Origin: Stenotrophomonas maltophilia
GTDB lineage: Bacteria; Pseudomonadota; Gammaproteobacteria; Xanthomonadales; Xanthomonadaceae
Direction: 5' to 3'
DNA: 64,000 nt
Assembly (NCBI RefSeq): GCF_002799245.1
Contig: NZ_NEQV01000002.1
Span: 992,001 to 1,056,000 of the forward strand
Shown: positions 36,036 to 45,815 of the stretch, in pieces
Numbering within the stretch: the stretch's first letter is position 1
Layout of the letters: each line of letters begins with the position of its first letter
Made by a program: the position numbers and the translations under genes
Notes under the pieces: generated by a model
Databases searched by the model: none
Seen by the model: the letters and a program-made list of their open reading frames with translations, nothing else
Told to the model about the DNA's origin: nothing

Positions 36036-37331
36036 ATGGCAGACCTTCTTTGGCAGAAGCCCGGCGTCGCCGTCGACGCACAGATCCAGACCTTCCTCGC
36101 CGGCGACGATGTGATCCTCGACCGCGAGTTCTTCCTGCACGACATCGCCGCAAGCGCCGCGCACGCACAGGGACTGCAGCACATCGGCATCCTCAGCGCC
36201 GACGAGCTGGCCGGCCTGCTGCGTGAACTGGACATCCTGGCGCAGGACTTCCGCGAAGGCCGCTTCGTGCTGGACACGCAGTACGAAGATGGCCACTCGG
36301 CGATCGAAGCGCGGCTGACCGAACGCCTCGGTGATGCCGGCCGCAAGATCCACACCGGCCGCAGCCGCAACGACCAGATCCTGGTGGCCACCCGCCTGTG
36401 GCTGAAGGAGAAGCTGCAGCGCGTCGCCCAGCTCAGCGCCGAAGTGGCCAAGGTCGCGCTGGACCGAGCACAGGCCGAGAAGGACCTGCCGATTCCCGGC
36501 TACACCCACATCCAGCGCGCCGTGGTGTCCTCGGCCGGCATGTGGTGGGCCGGCTGGGCCGAGGCCTTCATCGACAACGCCGTCCGCGCCCGCGACACCC
36601 ATGCGCTGGTCGACGCCAATCCGCTCGGCACCGCCGCCGGCTACGGCGTGAACCTGCCGCTGGACCGCGAGCACACCACGGCGGCGCTCGGTTTCGCGCG
36701 CCTGCAGATCTCGCCGATCTACGCACAGCTGTCGCGCGGCAAGTTCGAGCTGGCCGCGCTGGAGGCGCTCGGTGGCGCCACGCTGGACCTGCGCCGCATT
36801 GCGTGGGACCTGTCGCTGTTCACCAGTGCCGAGTTCGGCTTCGTCGCGCTGCCGGCGCAGTACACCACTGGCAGTTCGATCATGCCCAACAAGCGCAACC
36901 CGGACGTGATCGAATTGATGCGCGCCACCCACGCCAGCGTCGCCGCTGCACGCACCGAGATCGAGCAGCTGCTGTCGCTGCCGTCGGGCTATCACCGCGA
37001 TCTGCAGTCGTCCAAGGGTGCCATCTTCCACGGCTTCGGCCGTGGCCTGGCCGCGCTGGAGCTGCTGCCGGCGCTGCTGGCCAACCTGGAATGGCGTGAC
37101 GACAAGCTGCGCGCAGCGATCGACTCGGGCATGTATGCCACCGATGTGGCCGTCGAAGCTGCCGTGGCCGGCGTGCCGTTCCGCGAGGCCTACAAGGCGG
37201 CTGCGGCGGGTGCCGACAGTGCAGGGCAGGGACGCACGCCGGAAGGCAGCCTGGCCGCGCGCGTGTCGCCGGGCTCGGCCGCCGACCTGCGCCTGGATGA
37301 ACTGCGCGCACGCTGGCAGGCACTGTCCTGA
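36036..37331 (+). CDS. argH: argininosuccinate lyase
   Basis: A 431-residue fumarase/aspartase superfamily enzyme that splits argininosuccinate to arginine and fumarate. HTGRSRNDQ (about 105-113), [12 protein letters not shown] and the signature [13 protein letters not shown] (about 281-293) are intact. The stop and the next start share a base (TGATG), coupling it to a YciI-like gene. Confidence 0.97.
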   Translation: MADLLWQKPGVAVDAQIQTFLAGDDVILDREFFLHDIAASAAHAQGLQHIGILSADELAGLLRELDILAQDFREGRFVLDTQYEDGHSAIEARLTERLGDAGRKIHTGRSRNDQILVATRLWLKEKLQRVAQLSAEVAKVALDRAQAEKDLPIPGYTHIQRAVVSSAGMWWAGWAEAFIDNAVRARDTHALVDANPLGTAAGYGVNLPLDREHTTAALGFARLQISPIYAQLSRGKFELAALEALGGATLDLRRIAWDLSLFTSAEFGFVALPAQYTTGSSIMPNKRNPDVIELMRATHASVAAARTEIEQLLSLPSGYHRDLQSSKGAIFHGFGRGLAALELLPALLANLEWRDDKLRAAIDSGMYATDVAVEAAVAGVPFREAYKAAAAGADSAGQGRTPEGSLAARVSPGSAADLRLDELRARWQALS

Positions 37332-37594
37332 TGGCCGCCACCGTATACCTGGTGCTGGCGATGCGCCGCCCCGGCTTCACTGCCGCAGCGGTGCAACCGC
37401 ACCGCGATTTCCTTGATGCCCTGCAGGCGCAGGGCAAGCTGCAGCTGACCGGCGGTTTCGCCGATGGCAGTGGTGGCGCCTACGTGCTGTGCAATGTTGA
37501 GAGCCTGGCGCAGGCGCAGGCCATTGTCGCCACCGATCCGCTGGTGACGATGCAGGCCTCCGACCTGACCGTGCACGAATGGAACACCCGCTGA
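37331..37594 (+). CDS. YciI-like protein
   Basis: An 87-residue ferredoxin-like-fold protein of the YCII family. The conserved layout is YLVLAMRRPG..., HRDFLDALQAQGKLQLTGGFADGSGGAYVLCNVESLAQAQAIVATDP, with His in the first third and the GxxxxGG region. Some YciI domains have catalytic His/Asp, others are accessory; the function here is unknown. It is coupled to argH and lies 11 bases before proB, linking the arginine and proline genes in one transcript. Confidence 0.82.
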   Translation: MAATVYLVLAMRRPGFTAAAVQPHRDFLDALQAQGKLQLTGGFADGSGGAYVLCNVESLAQAQAIVATDPLVTMQASDLTVHEWNTR

Positions 37595-37605
37595 GAGCCT
37601 GACCG

Positions 37606-38763
37606 ATGACCCTGCACGCCGCCCACGTCGCCTCGCCGTTCCCGGAACAGGTGCTGCCGCCGTGGCGGCGTGCGGTGCTGAAGGTCGGCAGCAGCCTGCT
37701 GGCGGCCGACGGTGGTGGCCTGTCGCCGCGCCACGCGCTGGGCCTGGCCCAGTTCGTCTCGGCCAATGTACTGGCCGGGCGCGAGGTGGTGATCGTCTCG
37801 TCTGGCGCCGTTGCTGCCGGCCGAGCGATCCTGCCGCGCGCCGATGAACCCGGTGCGGCGATGGCGGCGCGGCAGGCCCTGGCCGCGCTCGGCCAGGCGC
37901 AGCTGATCGGGCTCTGGCAGCGCTTCTTCGAGCGCCCGGTGGCGCAGGTGCTGCTGACCCATGATGACCTGCGCAACCGTCGTCGCTATCTCAATGCACG
38001 TGCCACGCTCAATGAGCTGCTGCGCCTGGGCGCGTTGCCGGTGGTCAACGAGAACGACACCGTGTCGGTGGATGAGCTCAAGCTCGGCGACAACGACAAC
38101 CTGGCCGCCACCGTGGCGGCGCTGGTCGATGCCGATGCGCTGTTCATCGCCACCGACATCGATGGCCTGTACAGCGCCGACCCGCGCACCGTGGCCGATG
38201 CGCGGCCGTTGCACGACGTGCCGGAACTGAGTGACGAGGTGCTGGCGATGGCGGGCGGCGCCGGCTCGCGCGCCGGTACCGGCGGCATGCGTACCAAGCT
38301 GGAGGCTGCGGCGAAGGCGGGCCGCCTCGGCATCGAGACCTATCTGTTCAATGGCCGCAGTGGCGAGGTGGTGCGCGCGCTGGCGCAGGACCGCCTGTTC
38401 GGCACCCGCATCCATGCCGCACGCAGCCGCGAAGCAGCACGCAAGCACTGGCTGCGGCACGCGCCGCTGGCCGAGGGCGCGATCGTCATCGATGCCGGTG
38501 CGGCACAGGCGATGCGCGAGAAGGGGGCCTCGCTGCTGCCCGGTGGCATCATCGGGGCGGAGGGCGTGTTCCGCCGTGGTGACATGGTGCAGGTGTGCTG
38601 GAACGCGCCGCAGGGCCGTGTCTGCGTGGCCCGTGGCGTCAGCCAGTACGCGGCCGATGACGTGCGCCGGATCGCCGGCCACCATTCGCGCGACATCCAG
38701 GCCGTGCTCGGCTACAACTACGGCGGCAGCGTCGTCCATCGCGACGATCTGGTGCTGCCATGA
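37606..38763 (+). CDS. proB: glutamate 5-kinase
   Basis: A 385-residue enzyme with an amino-acid-kinase domain (about 15-270) and a C-terminal PUA domain (about 285-370). [49 protein letters not shown] and [12 protein letters not shown] are typical. It phosphorylates glutamate as the first and feedback-controlled step of proline synthesis. The N-terminus carries an extra 20 residues compared with E. coli ProB, so a slightly later start is possible. Overlaps proA by four bases. Confidence 0.95.
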   Translation: MTLHAAHVASPFPEQVLPPWRRAVLKVGSSLLAADGGGLSPRHALGLAQFVSANVLAGREVVIVSSGAVAAGRAILPRADEPGAAMAARQALAALGQAQLIGLWQRFFERPVAQVLLTHDDLRNRRRYLNARATLNELLRLGALPVVNENDTVSVDELKLGDNDNLAATVAALVDADALFIATDIDGLYSADPRTVADARPLHDVPELSDEVLAMAGGAGSRAGTGGMRTKLEAAAKAGRLGIETYLFNGRSGEVVRALAQDRLFGTRIHAARSREAARKHWLRHAPLAEGAIVIDAGAAQAMREKGASLLPGGIIGAEGVFRRGDMVQVCWNAPQGRVCVARGVSQYAADDVRRIAGHHSRDIQAVLGYNYGGSVVHRDDLVLP

Positions 38764-40031
38764 CCGGTTTGAAGGACATCCCGATGAGCGAAATCGAAGC
38801 GAAGGCGCGTGCCTGCCGTGATGCAGCGCAGATCGTTGCCGGCCTCGACAGCGCGGCGCGACGCACGCTGCTGCTGGCGATGGCGCAGGCACTGGAAGTG
38901 AATGCAGGGCTGATCCTGGCCGGCAATGCGCGCGACCTCGCCGCCGCGCGCGACAAGGGCGTTGGCAGTGCCATGCTCGACCGCCTGGCGCTGGACCCGG
39001 CACGCCTGTTCGCCATGGCCGAGGCCGTGCGCGAGGTGGCGGCATTGCCGGACCCGGTTGGTCAGGTGACCCGGGACGATGTGCGCCCGAACGGTATCCG
39101 CGTGCAGAAGGTCCGCGTTCCGCTGGGGGTGATCGCGATGATCTACGAGGCACGCCCGAACGTGACCGCCGAAGCGGCCGCGCTGTGCCTGAAGGCGGGC
39201 AATGGCGTGATCCTGCGCGGTGGCTCCGAGGCGATTCATTCCAACACGGCCATCGCCCTGGCGCTGGCCGGTGCCCTGCAGGCCAACGGCGTACCGCCGG
39301 CCGCGGTGACCGTGCTGACCGACCTGCGCCGCGAAGCGATGCTGGAGCTGCTGCAGCTGCATGAGCTGATCGACCTGGCGATTCCGCGGGGGGGCGAAGG
39401 CCTGATCCGTTTCGTGGCCGAGCATGCGCGGGTCCCGGTGATCAAGCACTACAAGGGCGTCTGCCACCTGTTCGTGGACGCCAGTGCCGACCTGGGCAAG
39501 GCCATCGACCTGCTGGTGGACGGCAAGTGCAGCCGGCCGGCGGCGTGCAATTCGCTGGAGACGCTGCTGGTGCACCGCGACGTGGCGGGCGCGTTCCTGC
39601 CGCGCGTGGCGCAGGCGCTCGGCGAGCGCGGCGTGCAGCTGCGCGCCGATGCGCAGGCGCAGCCGCTGCTGCCGGGCAGTACGGCGGCGACCGATGAGGA
39701 CTATGCTGCCGAGTTCCTCGACCTGGTGCTGGCCGTGCGCGTGGTCGACGACCTCGATGCGGCCATCGCGCACATCCGCCGCTATACCTCCGACCATACC
39801 GAAGTGATCGCCACCGGGGATGCCGGCCATGCCGAGCGCTTCGTCAATGCGCTGCGCTCGGCGGTGGTGATGGTCAATGCCTCGTCACGCTTCTCCGATG
39901 GTGGCCAGCTGGGCCTGGGCAGCGAGATCGGCATTTCCACCACGCGCCTGCATGCGTATGGCCCGATGGGCCTGGAAGCACTCACCGTCGAACGTTTCGT
40001 GGTGCGTGGCGAAGGGCAGACCCGCAAGTAG
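38760..40031 (+). CDS. proA: gamma-glutamyl phosphate reductase
   Basis: A 423-residue aldehyde-dehydrogenase-fold enzyme that reduces glutamyl phosphate to glutamate semialdehyde in proline synthesis. [44 protein letters not shown], the catalytic-Cys segment [15 protein letters not shown], and [25 protein letters not shown] are diagnostic. The start overlaps the proB stop (ATGA); ATG 38784 is an alternative that better fits the usual N-terminus. The stop codon TAG is part of a GTAG SMAG repeat. Confidence 0.96.
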   Translation: MTGLKDIPMSEIEAKARACRDAAQIVAGLDSAARRTLLLAMAQALEVNAGLILAGNARDLAAARDKGVGSAMLDRLALDPARLFAMAEAVREVAALPDPVGQVTRDDVRPNGIRVQKVRVPLGVIAMIYEARPNVTAEAAALCLKAGNGVILRGGSEAIHSNTAIALALAGALQANGVPPAAVTVLTDLRREAMLELLQLHELIDLAIPRGGEGLIRFVAEHARVPVIKHYKGVCHLFVDASADLGKAIDLLVDGKCSRPAACNSLETLLVHRDVAGAFLPRVAQALGERGVQLRADAQAQPLLPGSTAATDEDYAAEFLDLVLAVRVVDDLDAAIAHIRRYTSDHTEVIATGDAGHAERFVNALRSAVVMVNASSRFSDGGQLGLGSEIGISTTRLHAYGPMGLEALTVERFVVRGEGQTRK

Positions 40032-40126
40032 ATCCACGCCATGCGTGGATGTTCATCGCGGTAGACCCCGGTGCCGACCAAGGTCGGCAGCTACCAGGGC
40101 AAGCGCCGACCAAGGTCGGCAGCTAC
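40028..40126. repeat. SMAG/REP unit overlapping the proA stop, plus two related palindromes
   Basis: GTAGATCCACGCCATGCGTGGAT begins at 40028; its TAG is the proA stop codon. Two near-identical units GCCGACCAAGGTCGGCAGCTAC follow (40073-40094 and 40105-40126), of another stem family but with the same CTAC end. They separate the convergent proA and pgaD genes; nothing else is seen to 40174. Confidence 0.85.
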
Positions 40127-40174
40127 CAGAGCTGGCGCCGGGCAGGGGCGGCGGCTGGCGCGCCGGATATGGCC

Positions 40175-40645
40175 TCACACCACCTCGCGGCGGATGCCGA
40201 TCGGCCGCGCATGTTCATCCATGTGCAGCGTGGCGGCCTTGCAGCCCTTCAGGCGCTCGGCCAGGCCGGTGCTGGCCCCCAGGTCCGCAGCCACTTCGTT
40301 GAGGCTGGCCAGTGGCCGCGGCAGGCGGCGCTCGCGGCCACGGAAGCGTGCGCGGTTGTACTCCGCCCAGGCGATAAGCAGCACGCTGGCGCACAGCAGC
40401 ATCAAGGGCAGCGCCACCAGCACGTACGGGTCGAACTGGTTCTGCCGTTCGTACAGCTGACGCCAGGCCAGCTGGCCGCCGATCAGCCACGAGAGCAGGG
40501 TCACCAGTGGCGCCCACAGGTAGAAGTAGAAGCCCCAGAACGCCAGGGTGACGAATCCCCAGGCGGTGCGCTGGAAGCGTGGCTGGCGATGCGGCTTGCG
40601 GATCATCCGCGAGTCGAAGCGGTTGGACGGGCGTTGCGCGTTCAT
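40175..40645 (-). CDS. pgaD: poly-beta-1,6-N-acetylglucosamine biosynthesis protein PgaD
   Basis: A 156-residue inner-membrane protein with two strong hydrophobic spans (about 27-52, FVTLAFWGFYFYLWAPLVTLLSWLI; and about 73-92, LVALPLMLLCASVLLIAW) and a basic cytoplasmic tail. Short size, two helices and its place after pgaC identify PgaD, the partner of PgaC through which c-di-GMP activates the synthase in E. coli. The start overlaps the pgaC stop (ATGA), so the subunits are co-translated. Confidence 0.88.
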   Translation of the reverse strand: MNAQRPSNRFDSRMIRKPHRQPRFQRTAWGFVTLAFWGFYFYLWAPLVTLLSWLIGGQLAWRQLYERQNQFDPYVLVALPLMLLCASVLLIAWAEYNRARFRGRERRLPRPLASLNEVAADLGASTGLAERLKGCKAATLHMDEHARPIGIRREVV

Positions 40646-41898
40646 CGGATCCCCCGGTCAGGGCTGGTCCAGGTGGCGCGCTTGCTGCGACGGCGCAGCA
40701 GCGTCTTCGGCAGCGCCACCAGGGTGGTGGAAAGGCTGATCAGCCAGTACGCCATCGGGTACCAGATGACCCAGAAGTAGTTGCGTCCAATCTGTGTTTC
40801 GTAACGCCGGTCGATGATCAGGCTGCTGGCGAACTGCAGCAGGCAGACCATCGCCAGGATCACGCCATGCCACTCCGGTAGCAGGCTGGCGATGTGCAGC
40901 TGCGGCGGCAGCTCGATGAATTTTCCCAGCGCCCACAGCAGCACGATGAACAGCATGGTGTAGGCCCAGATCACACTCAGCACGTACTCCAGCAGCACGC
41001 CCCACATGCGCCGCTCTTTCCAGTGCAGCAGCGAGCGCGCGTGGCGCAGCATCACCTCCACGCCACCCTGGGCCCAGCGCAGGCGTTGCCGCCACAGGCC
41101 CTTGAGTGTCTCCGGCATCAGGATGAAGCACAGTGCATTGGGTTCGTAGCGGATGTCCCAGTGCGCGCGCTGCAGGCGCCAGCTGATGTCGATGTCCTCG
41201 GTCACCATGTCATCCGACCACCAGCCGACCTGGTGCAGGGCGGTACGGCGGAAACCGGCGATCACTCCGGAGATGGTGAAGATGCGCCCGTACACCCGCT
41301 GTGCACGCTTGATCATGCCGATGATCGAGGAGAACTCGGCCACCTGCAGGCGTCCGAGCAGGGTGGAGCGGTTGCGGATGCGCGGGTTGCCGGTCACCGC
41401 ACCGACCCGGTTGCCGCTGACCAGGTGCCAGACCATCCAGTGCAGCGCGTGTTCCTCCAGCATTGCATCGCCATCGATGCATACCAGGTACTCCGAGCGC
41501 GCGGCCAGTGCACCCATGCGCAGCGCATTGGCCTTGCCCAGGTTGCGGTCCAGGTGCAGTACGCGCAGCCGTGGATGCTGCGCTGCCAGTGCATCCAGCC
41601 GTGCGCCGGTGTCATCGCTGCTGCCATCATCGATGGCGATCACTTCGTAGTCGGCAGGGTAGCGCTGGGCCAGCGCCGCAGTGAGCGTGTCGTCCAGGTT
41701 CTCCGCCTCGTTGTGACAGGGCACCAGCAGGCTCGCGAAAGGGGGATCGATCATCAATGGAGGATCGTTGCGCGGGCGCGAGTGGCGTTCGCGCCGGTAG
41801 TAGTAATAGAGGCCGCCCGACATCCAGAAGAACGCCATCACCATCGGGTAGTAGAAGGCGAACTGGAACAGGACCTGCAGCAGCGGATGCATGCCCAT
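40642..41898 (-). CDS. pgaC: poly-beta-1,6-N-acetylglucosamine synthase PgaC
   Basis: A 418-residue processive family 2 glycosyltransferase of the inner membrane. It has an N-terminal helix pair, the catalytic domain with ASLLVPCHNEAENLDDTL, IDDGSSDDT, the DxD in CIDGDAML, TEDIDISWRLQ and QRLRWAQGG (the QxxRW processivity motif), then C-terminal helices. It polymerises UDP-GlcNAc and exports the chain with PgaD. The first Met of MGMHPLLQ (41898) is chosen; the ORF is open further upstream without homology. It lies one base after pgaB's stop. Confidence 0.95.
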   Translation of the reverse strand: MGMHPLLQVLFQFAFYYPMVMAFFWMSGGLYYYYRRERHSRPRNDPPLMIDPPFASLLVPCHNEAENLDDTLTAALAQRYPADYEVIAIDDGSSDDTGARLDALAAQHPRLRVLHLDRNLGKANALRMGALAARSEYLVCIDGDAMLEEHALHWMVWHLVSGNRVGAVTGNPRIRNRSTLLGRLQVAEFSSIIGMIKRAQRVYGRIFTISGVIAGFRRTALHQVGWWSDDMVTEDIDISWRLQRAHWDIRYEPNALCFILMPETLKGLWRQRLRWAQGGVEVMLRHARSLLHWKERRMWGVLLEYVLSVIWAYTMLFIVLLWALGKFIELPPQLHIASLLPEWHGVILAMVCLLQFASSLIIDRRYETQIGRNYFWVIWYPMAYWLISLSTTLVALPKTLLRRRSKRATWTSPDRGIR

Positions 41899-41899
41899 G

Positions 41900-43786
41900 T
41901 CACTTCTCCGGGTACGGGAAGGTGCCGGCGGACATCGCCGCGCGGGCATCGCGGGTGGAGGGCTGGTCGGCGATGAAGTCGTCCGGGTACCAGGCGAAGT
42001 GGTGCACGCCCTGCGCCTGCAGCTGGCGGATCTGTGCACGCAGGCGCTCGGCGGGAATCGGCTGCCCGTTGCGCCAATCGACGGTCTGCAGCTCGAACAG
42101 CGTGTGCTGCAGTTGCGGGTCGTGTGCGCGTACTGCGGCCAGCAGTTGATCGAGCCAGCGCTCGGGGTGCCTGCTGCCTTCCATCCAGGGCATCGCCATC
42201 AGCGCCGTCTGGTCGTAGGCCTTGTTGAACAGGTCCAGTCGCTGCGCGAACCAGGCTTCACTCTGCGGGCGCAGTACCGGCTCGGCATACAGGTTGCGCA
42301 CCGTTGCCAGTTTCGGCCGCCAGCGCTGCGCGCTGTCGCGCAGGGCCAGGGTGAAGTCGATCAGGGCCTGGGTGCGTGCGCTGCCATCTTCTCCGGCCGC
42401 CAAGGCGGGCAGCTCGGTGTCGCGCAGGTAGCCGTCGTCATGGAACAGCAGGCCTTCACAGTAGGAATTGACCGCCAGGTCCTCGTAGATGTCGAGCATG
42501 ATCTGCCGGGCCTTCGGATTGGTGAAATCCAACCGGTACATGCCGTCGGCATCGCCGTTGCGGATCGCCAGCGCCTTGCGCTGCACCGGGTCGGGCAGCT
42601 CGAAGCCGAGCACCGGCAACCACGCGTAGACCTTCACGCCCGCTCGGGATTTCAGCTGCCAGGCGACGCGGCTGAACAGGTCCGCCCGCATCGGCATGTG
42701 CCGGTTGGGGAAGTACAGCGCGTCGGCCGTGTTGTTGCCGTCCGGGTCGGCGAAGGCCTGCAGGTAGACATGGGTCGGTGCGATGCGCTTGACCCGCTCG
42801 ACCAGCGCGTCGAGGTTGCGGGCCTGTTGTGCCGGATCCGGATCGTACACATCATCCAGGTCGACCTGCAGGGCGCGGATGCCATCGAGCGCGACATCAC
42901 GGCGCAGTTCATAGGCCAGGCCCTCCACGGTCGGATTGTCGCTCACCAGCAGCCTTGCCAGCCCGTGCAGGTCGCTGGCCACCGGGGTGCTGCGGCCCTC
43001 CAGGTCGAATGAGACCGGCATGCCCAGCTGCTCGGCGATGTCGTTGCTCAACTGGTTGTAGGCCGCGTATGGCCAGACGATGGCGCGCGGGCGTACCCCG
43101 AGATGCTGTTCGATGCGCTGCACGCTGCGTGCGAGGTCGCTGCGCAGGCGCTGCTCATACTGCGCTTCGCTCTCGTAGCTGTGCGTGGCCGGGCTGTAGA
43201 TGCGGGTGACCACGGCGGGCGTGGAATTGCCCTGCGGATTGGCAGGCACGCCGTGATGCAGGTCGTCGGTATGGCTGGCCACTTCGATCAGGCCGCTGTC
43301 GTGCATCTGTTTCAGCTGCGCCCAGGTAACGAAGTCATCGTGGCCGAACGGGCGGTAGCCGTAGTCAATGGTGCGGCCCGGCAGCATGTCCACGTAGTCG
43401 GTGATCACCGCTACCAGGGCCGGGTAGTGGTAGGCCTGCAGCAGCGGGAAGGCCTTGTCGTAGACGCTGCGCAGGCCATCGTCGAAGGTCAGCAGCACCG
43501 GCTTCGGAGGCAGCGTGGCACGGCCCTGCGAGGCCTCGATCAGCTGCGACAGCGATACCGGGTGGTAACCATGCGCGCCCAGCCAGTCCAGATGCGCGGC
43601 GAAGTTCTGCGTGCTCACCGCATAGGTATCGGCATCGCCCTTGGCGGCCACCTGGTCGCGGATGTCGTGGTAGCTGAGGATCAGCAGGCCGTTGTCGACC
43701 GCATCAAGATGCAGGGGCTGCTGCGCGAACGCCGGTGGCACGCAGGCCAGCAGCAGGAGCACGATCAGTCGCAGGATACGGGCCAT
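41900..43786 (-). CDS. pgaB: poly-beta-1,6-N-acetylglucosamine N-deacetylase PgaB
   Basis: A 628-residue periplasmic, outer-membrane-associated enzyme. N-terminal deacetylase domain (about 35-290): LILSYHDIRD, LLTFDDGLRSVYDKAF (catalytic Asp and metal Asp) and EVASHTDDLHHG (metal histidines). C-terminal glycoside-hydrolase-like domain (about 310-620) that binds and can cut partly deacetylated PNAG. The signal LLLLACVPPAFAQQ offers both a weak lipobox (LLAC) and an AFA-QQ site, so the lipoprotein state seen in E. coli is uncertain. Partial deacetylation is needed for polymer export through PgaA. Confidence 0.95.
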   Translation of the reverse strand: MARILRLIVLLLLACVPPAFAQQPLHLDAVDNGLLILSYHDIRDQVAAKGDADTYAVSTQNFAAHLDWLGAHGYHPVSLSQLIEASQGRATLPPKPVLLTFDDGLRSVYDKAFPLLQAYHYPALVAVITDYVDMLPGRTIDYGYRPFGHDDFVTWAQLKQMHDSGLIEVASHTDDLHHGVPANPQGNSTPAVVTRIYSPATHSYESEAQYEQRLRSDLARSVQRIEQHLGVRPRAIVWPYAAYNQLSNDIAEQLGMPVSFDLEGRSTPVASDLHGLARLLVSDNPTVEGLAYELRRDVALDGIRALQVDLDDVYDPDPAQQARNLDALVERVKRIAPTHVYLQAFADPDGNNTADALYFPNRHMPMRADLFSRVAWQLKSRAGVKVYAWLPVLGFELPDPVQRKALAIRNGDADGMYRLDFTNPKARQIMLDIYEDLAVNSYCEGLLFHDDGYLRDTELPALAAGEDGSARTQALIDFTLALRDSAQRWRPKLATVRNLYAEPVLRPQSEAWFAQRLDLFNKAYDQTALMAMPWMEGSRHPERWLDQLLAAVRAHDPQLQHTLFELQTVDWRNGQPIPAERLRAQIRQLQAQGVHHFAWYPDDFIADQPSTRDARAAMSAGTFPYPEK

Positions 43787-43787
43787 G

Positions 43788-45815
43788 TCAGTCTCCCCAG
43801 CGCAATGCGGCTTCGAAGCCGATATGGCGCTCGCGATGGCCGTCGTAGACCGGCCGTGACCAGCGCACGCCGTACTCGAACACGCGGCCGGGGCCCAGCT
43901 GCCACTCGTGCATGTAGGACACCGACGGTACCACTGCGCTGCCGAAGCCCTCCTGCCAGTAGTCACCCAGCGAGACGGTCAGCCGGTGCCGGAAGTGGCG
44001 CTCGTAATGCCGCCACAGCTGCTGGTCGATGCGCAGGCCGATCTCGACCATGCGGTCGCGCTTCGGGTTGAAGTAGGGCGCATCGTCGCGGCTGCCGCGG
44101 CTGGTGTAGGCACTGGCCAGGCCATCGACCAGCCAGCGTGGGCGGGTCAGCAGGCGCTGTTCGAGGCTGGTGCTGAACAGCTCGCGATGGTTGCCATCGT
44201 CGTAGCGGAAGCGGCTGGCGCCGAACATCCAGTGGGTGAGCTCGCTGCGCCGGTAGTCCACCTGTGCGCTCACGCTGTCGGCGGTGATGCCGGCCGCGCG
44301 TGCCTGCATCGAGGCTTCCGGATCGTTGCGCGCGGCCACCACGCCGGCATGCCAGTAATCGTTGAACTGCCAGCCGACGCCGGCGCGCAGCCCGGTATCG
44401 CCGATGTGGTCGTTGGCGCGCAGCACTGCTGCTTCTGCATCCAGCTGCCCGAAGCGGTAACGCACGCCCGCGCCCAGCCACAGCGGATCGATGCGCTGGT
44501 CCTGGAAGTCGGTGGAGCGCCGGTCGGCGAGGGCGAACAACCGCCAGCGGTCGTCGAGGATCGGCGTCTCCACTTCCACGCCGTAGTGGCGATCGTTGTT
44601 GCCCAGCGGCGAGGTACCACCGCCACCGGAGCTGCGGCCGATGTCGGTCCATGCCTTCAGCTGCCAGCCGCGATGTGCGCGCCAGGCCTGGTCCATGCGT
44701 TCGACTGCCGGTTGGGTGGGGTAGCGCGCGATCAGGTCATCGTGCAGCGGCCGCGCCAGGTCGTCGCGCTGCAGGGCGACATAGGCCTCTTGCATGCCCA
44801 GCCGCGGTTCGATGTCACGCGGGTCCAGCGCGTGTGCCATCTGCTGGCGCTGCAGTGCCATGCGTGGCCAGCCGCGCATCATGTAGACGCTGCCCAGCGC
44901 ACTCTGCAATCCCCCGTTGCCGGGTGCGATGTCCACCATCGATTCCAGGTCGTGCTGCGCGGTGCCCAGCTCGCCGCTGTAGGCGCGCACCATCGCCAGG
45001 TTGAGATCGGCCTCGTAGCGGGACCAGTTCGCGTACGGTGACTTGCCGTTGCTCCAGCGCCACGCCGGCTCCTTGTCGCGCCATGCCTGTAGCAGGTCGA
45101 TCGCCTTTTCCTGCTGCTCGCTTTCCAGGTAGGCATAGGCCAGCTCCGAATGCGAGGCATCGCGCGTCGGGTCGCCGGCCACCGCCGCCTGCAGCACCGG
45201 AATGGCTTCCTCCGGGTGCAGGGTGCCCATCAGCGAATCGCCCACTGCGGGCAGCACGTAGTCGGGCAGGGTGTGGCCTTCGGCCTGCAGTGCCCGTGCT
45301 TCCTCGCGGACCTGTGCATGGCGGCCCAGCCGGTTGAGCAGGATCAGCCGGTCCATGCGGATCCGCAGCGGTGCCTGTGCGGCGGGGGAAGCTTCACCGC
45401 CGAGGTAGCGCTGCATGCGCGCCAGGGTCGATTCGGCCTCTTCCAGGCGGCTGTCCTCGCTGCTGCTGTAGGCCAGGCTCCAGACCACGAGCTTGGCCAG
45501 GTAGTCGCCTTCCAGCCGCTGCTTCTGGGCATCGTCGAACAGCTGCGGGCGCTGCTGGTACAGCTCCCACGCGCGCCAGGCGTTGCCGATGTCGCCCAGG
45601 GTCAGCACGCGCAGCTTGAACAGCAGGTCGTCGTTGGGTTGCTGCTGGCTCGCGCGCTCGATTGCACCCAGCGCATCCAGCCAGCGGGCTTGGTCGCGGT
45701 AGCGGCCGATCTCGGCCAGGGCCGCCTCGCGGTCGGGCGGGGCAGCGCTGCTGGCCCAGGCCAGGGCGGTGCAGGCAAGGCCGACGCAGAACGCCAGCCG
45801 ACGGTGGACAACCAT
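43788..45815 (-). CDS. pgaA: poly-beta-1,6-N-acetylglucosamine export porin PgaA
   Basis: A 675-residue outer-membrane protein: signal peptide about 1-25 (ending ASSAAPPD), a periplasmic tetratricopeptide superhelix (about 30-380), and a C-terminal beta-barrel with alternating aromatic strands ending in GFEAALRWGD. It exports partly deacetylated PNAG to make biofilm matrix. Start at 45815 from AAGGGGG spaced upstream; the frame is open to 45866 but that part lacks a signal. First gene of pgaABCD; stop and pgaB start are separated by one base. It is shorter than the 807-residue E. coli PgaA. Confidence 0.92.
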   Translation of the reverse strand: MVVHRRLAFCVGLACTALAWASSAAPPDREAALAEIGRYRDQARWLDALGAIERASQQQPNDDLLFKLRVLTLGDIGNAWRAWELYQQRPQLFDDAQKQRLEGDYLAKLVVWSLAYSSSEDSRLEEAESTLARMQRYLGGEASPAAQAPLRIRMDRLILLNRLGRHAQVREEARALQAEGHTLPDYVLPAVGDSLMGTLHPEEAIPVLQAAVAGDPTRDASHSELAYAYLESEQQEKAIDLLQAWRDKEPAWRWSNGKSPYANWSRYEADLNLAMVRAYSGELGTAQHDLESMVDIAPGNGGLQSALGSVYMMRGWPRMALQRQQMAHALDPRDIEPRLGMQEAYVALQRDDLARPLHDDLIARYPTQPAVERMDQAWRAHRGWQLKAWTDIGRSSGGGGTSPLGNNDRHYGVEVETPILDDRWRLFALADRRSTDFQDQRIDPLWLGAGVRYRFGQLDAEAAVLRANDHIGDTGLRAGVGWQFNDYWHAGVVAARNDPEASMQARAAGITADSVSAQVDYRRSELTHWMFGASRFRYDDGNHRELFSTSLEQRLLTRPRWLVDGLASAYTSRGSRDDAPYFNPKRDRMVEIGLRIDQQLWRHYERHFRHRLTVSLGDYWQEGFGSAVVPSVSYMHEWQLGPGRVFEYGVRWSRPVYDGHRERHIGFEAALRWGD

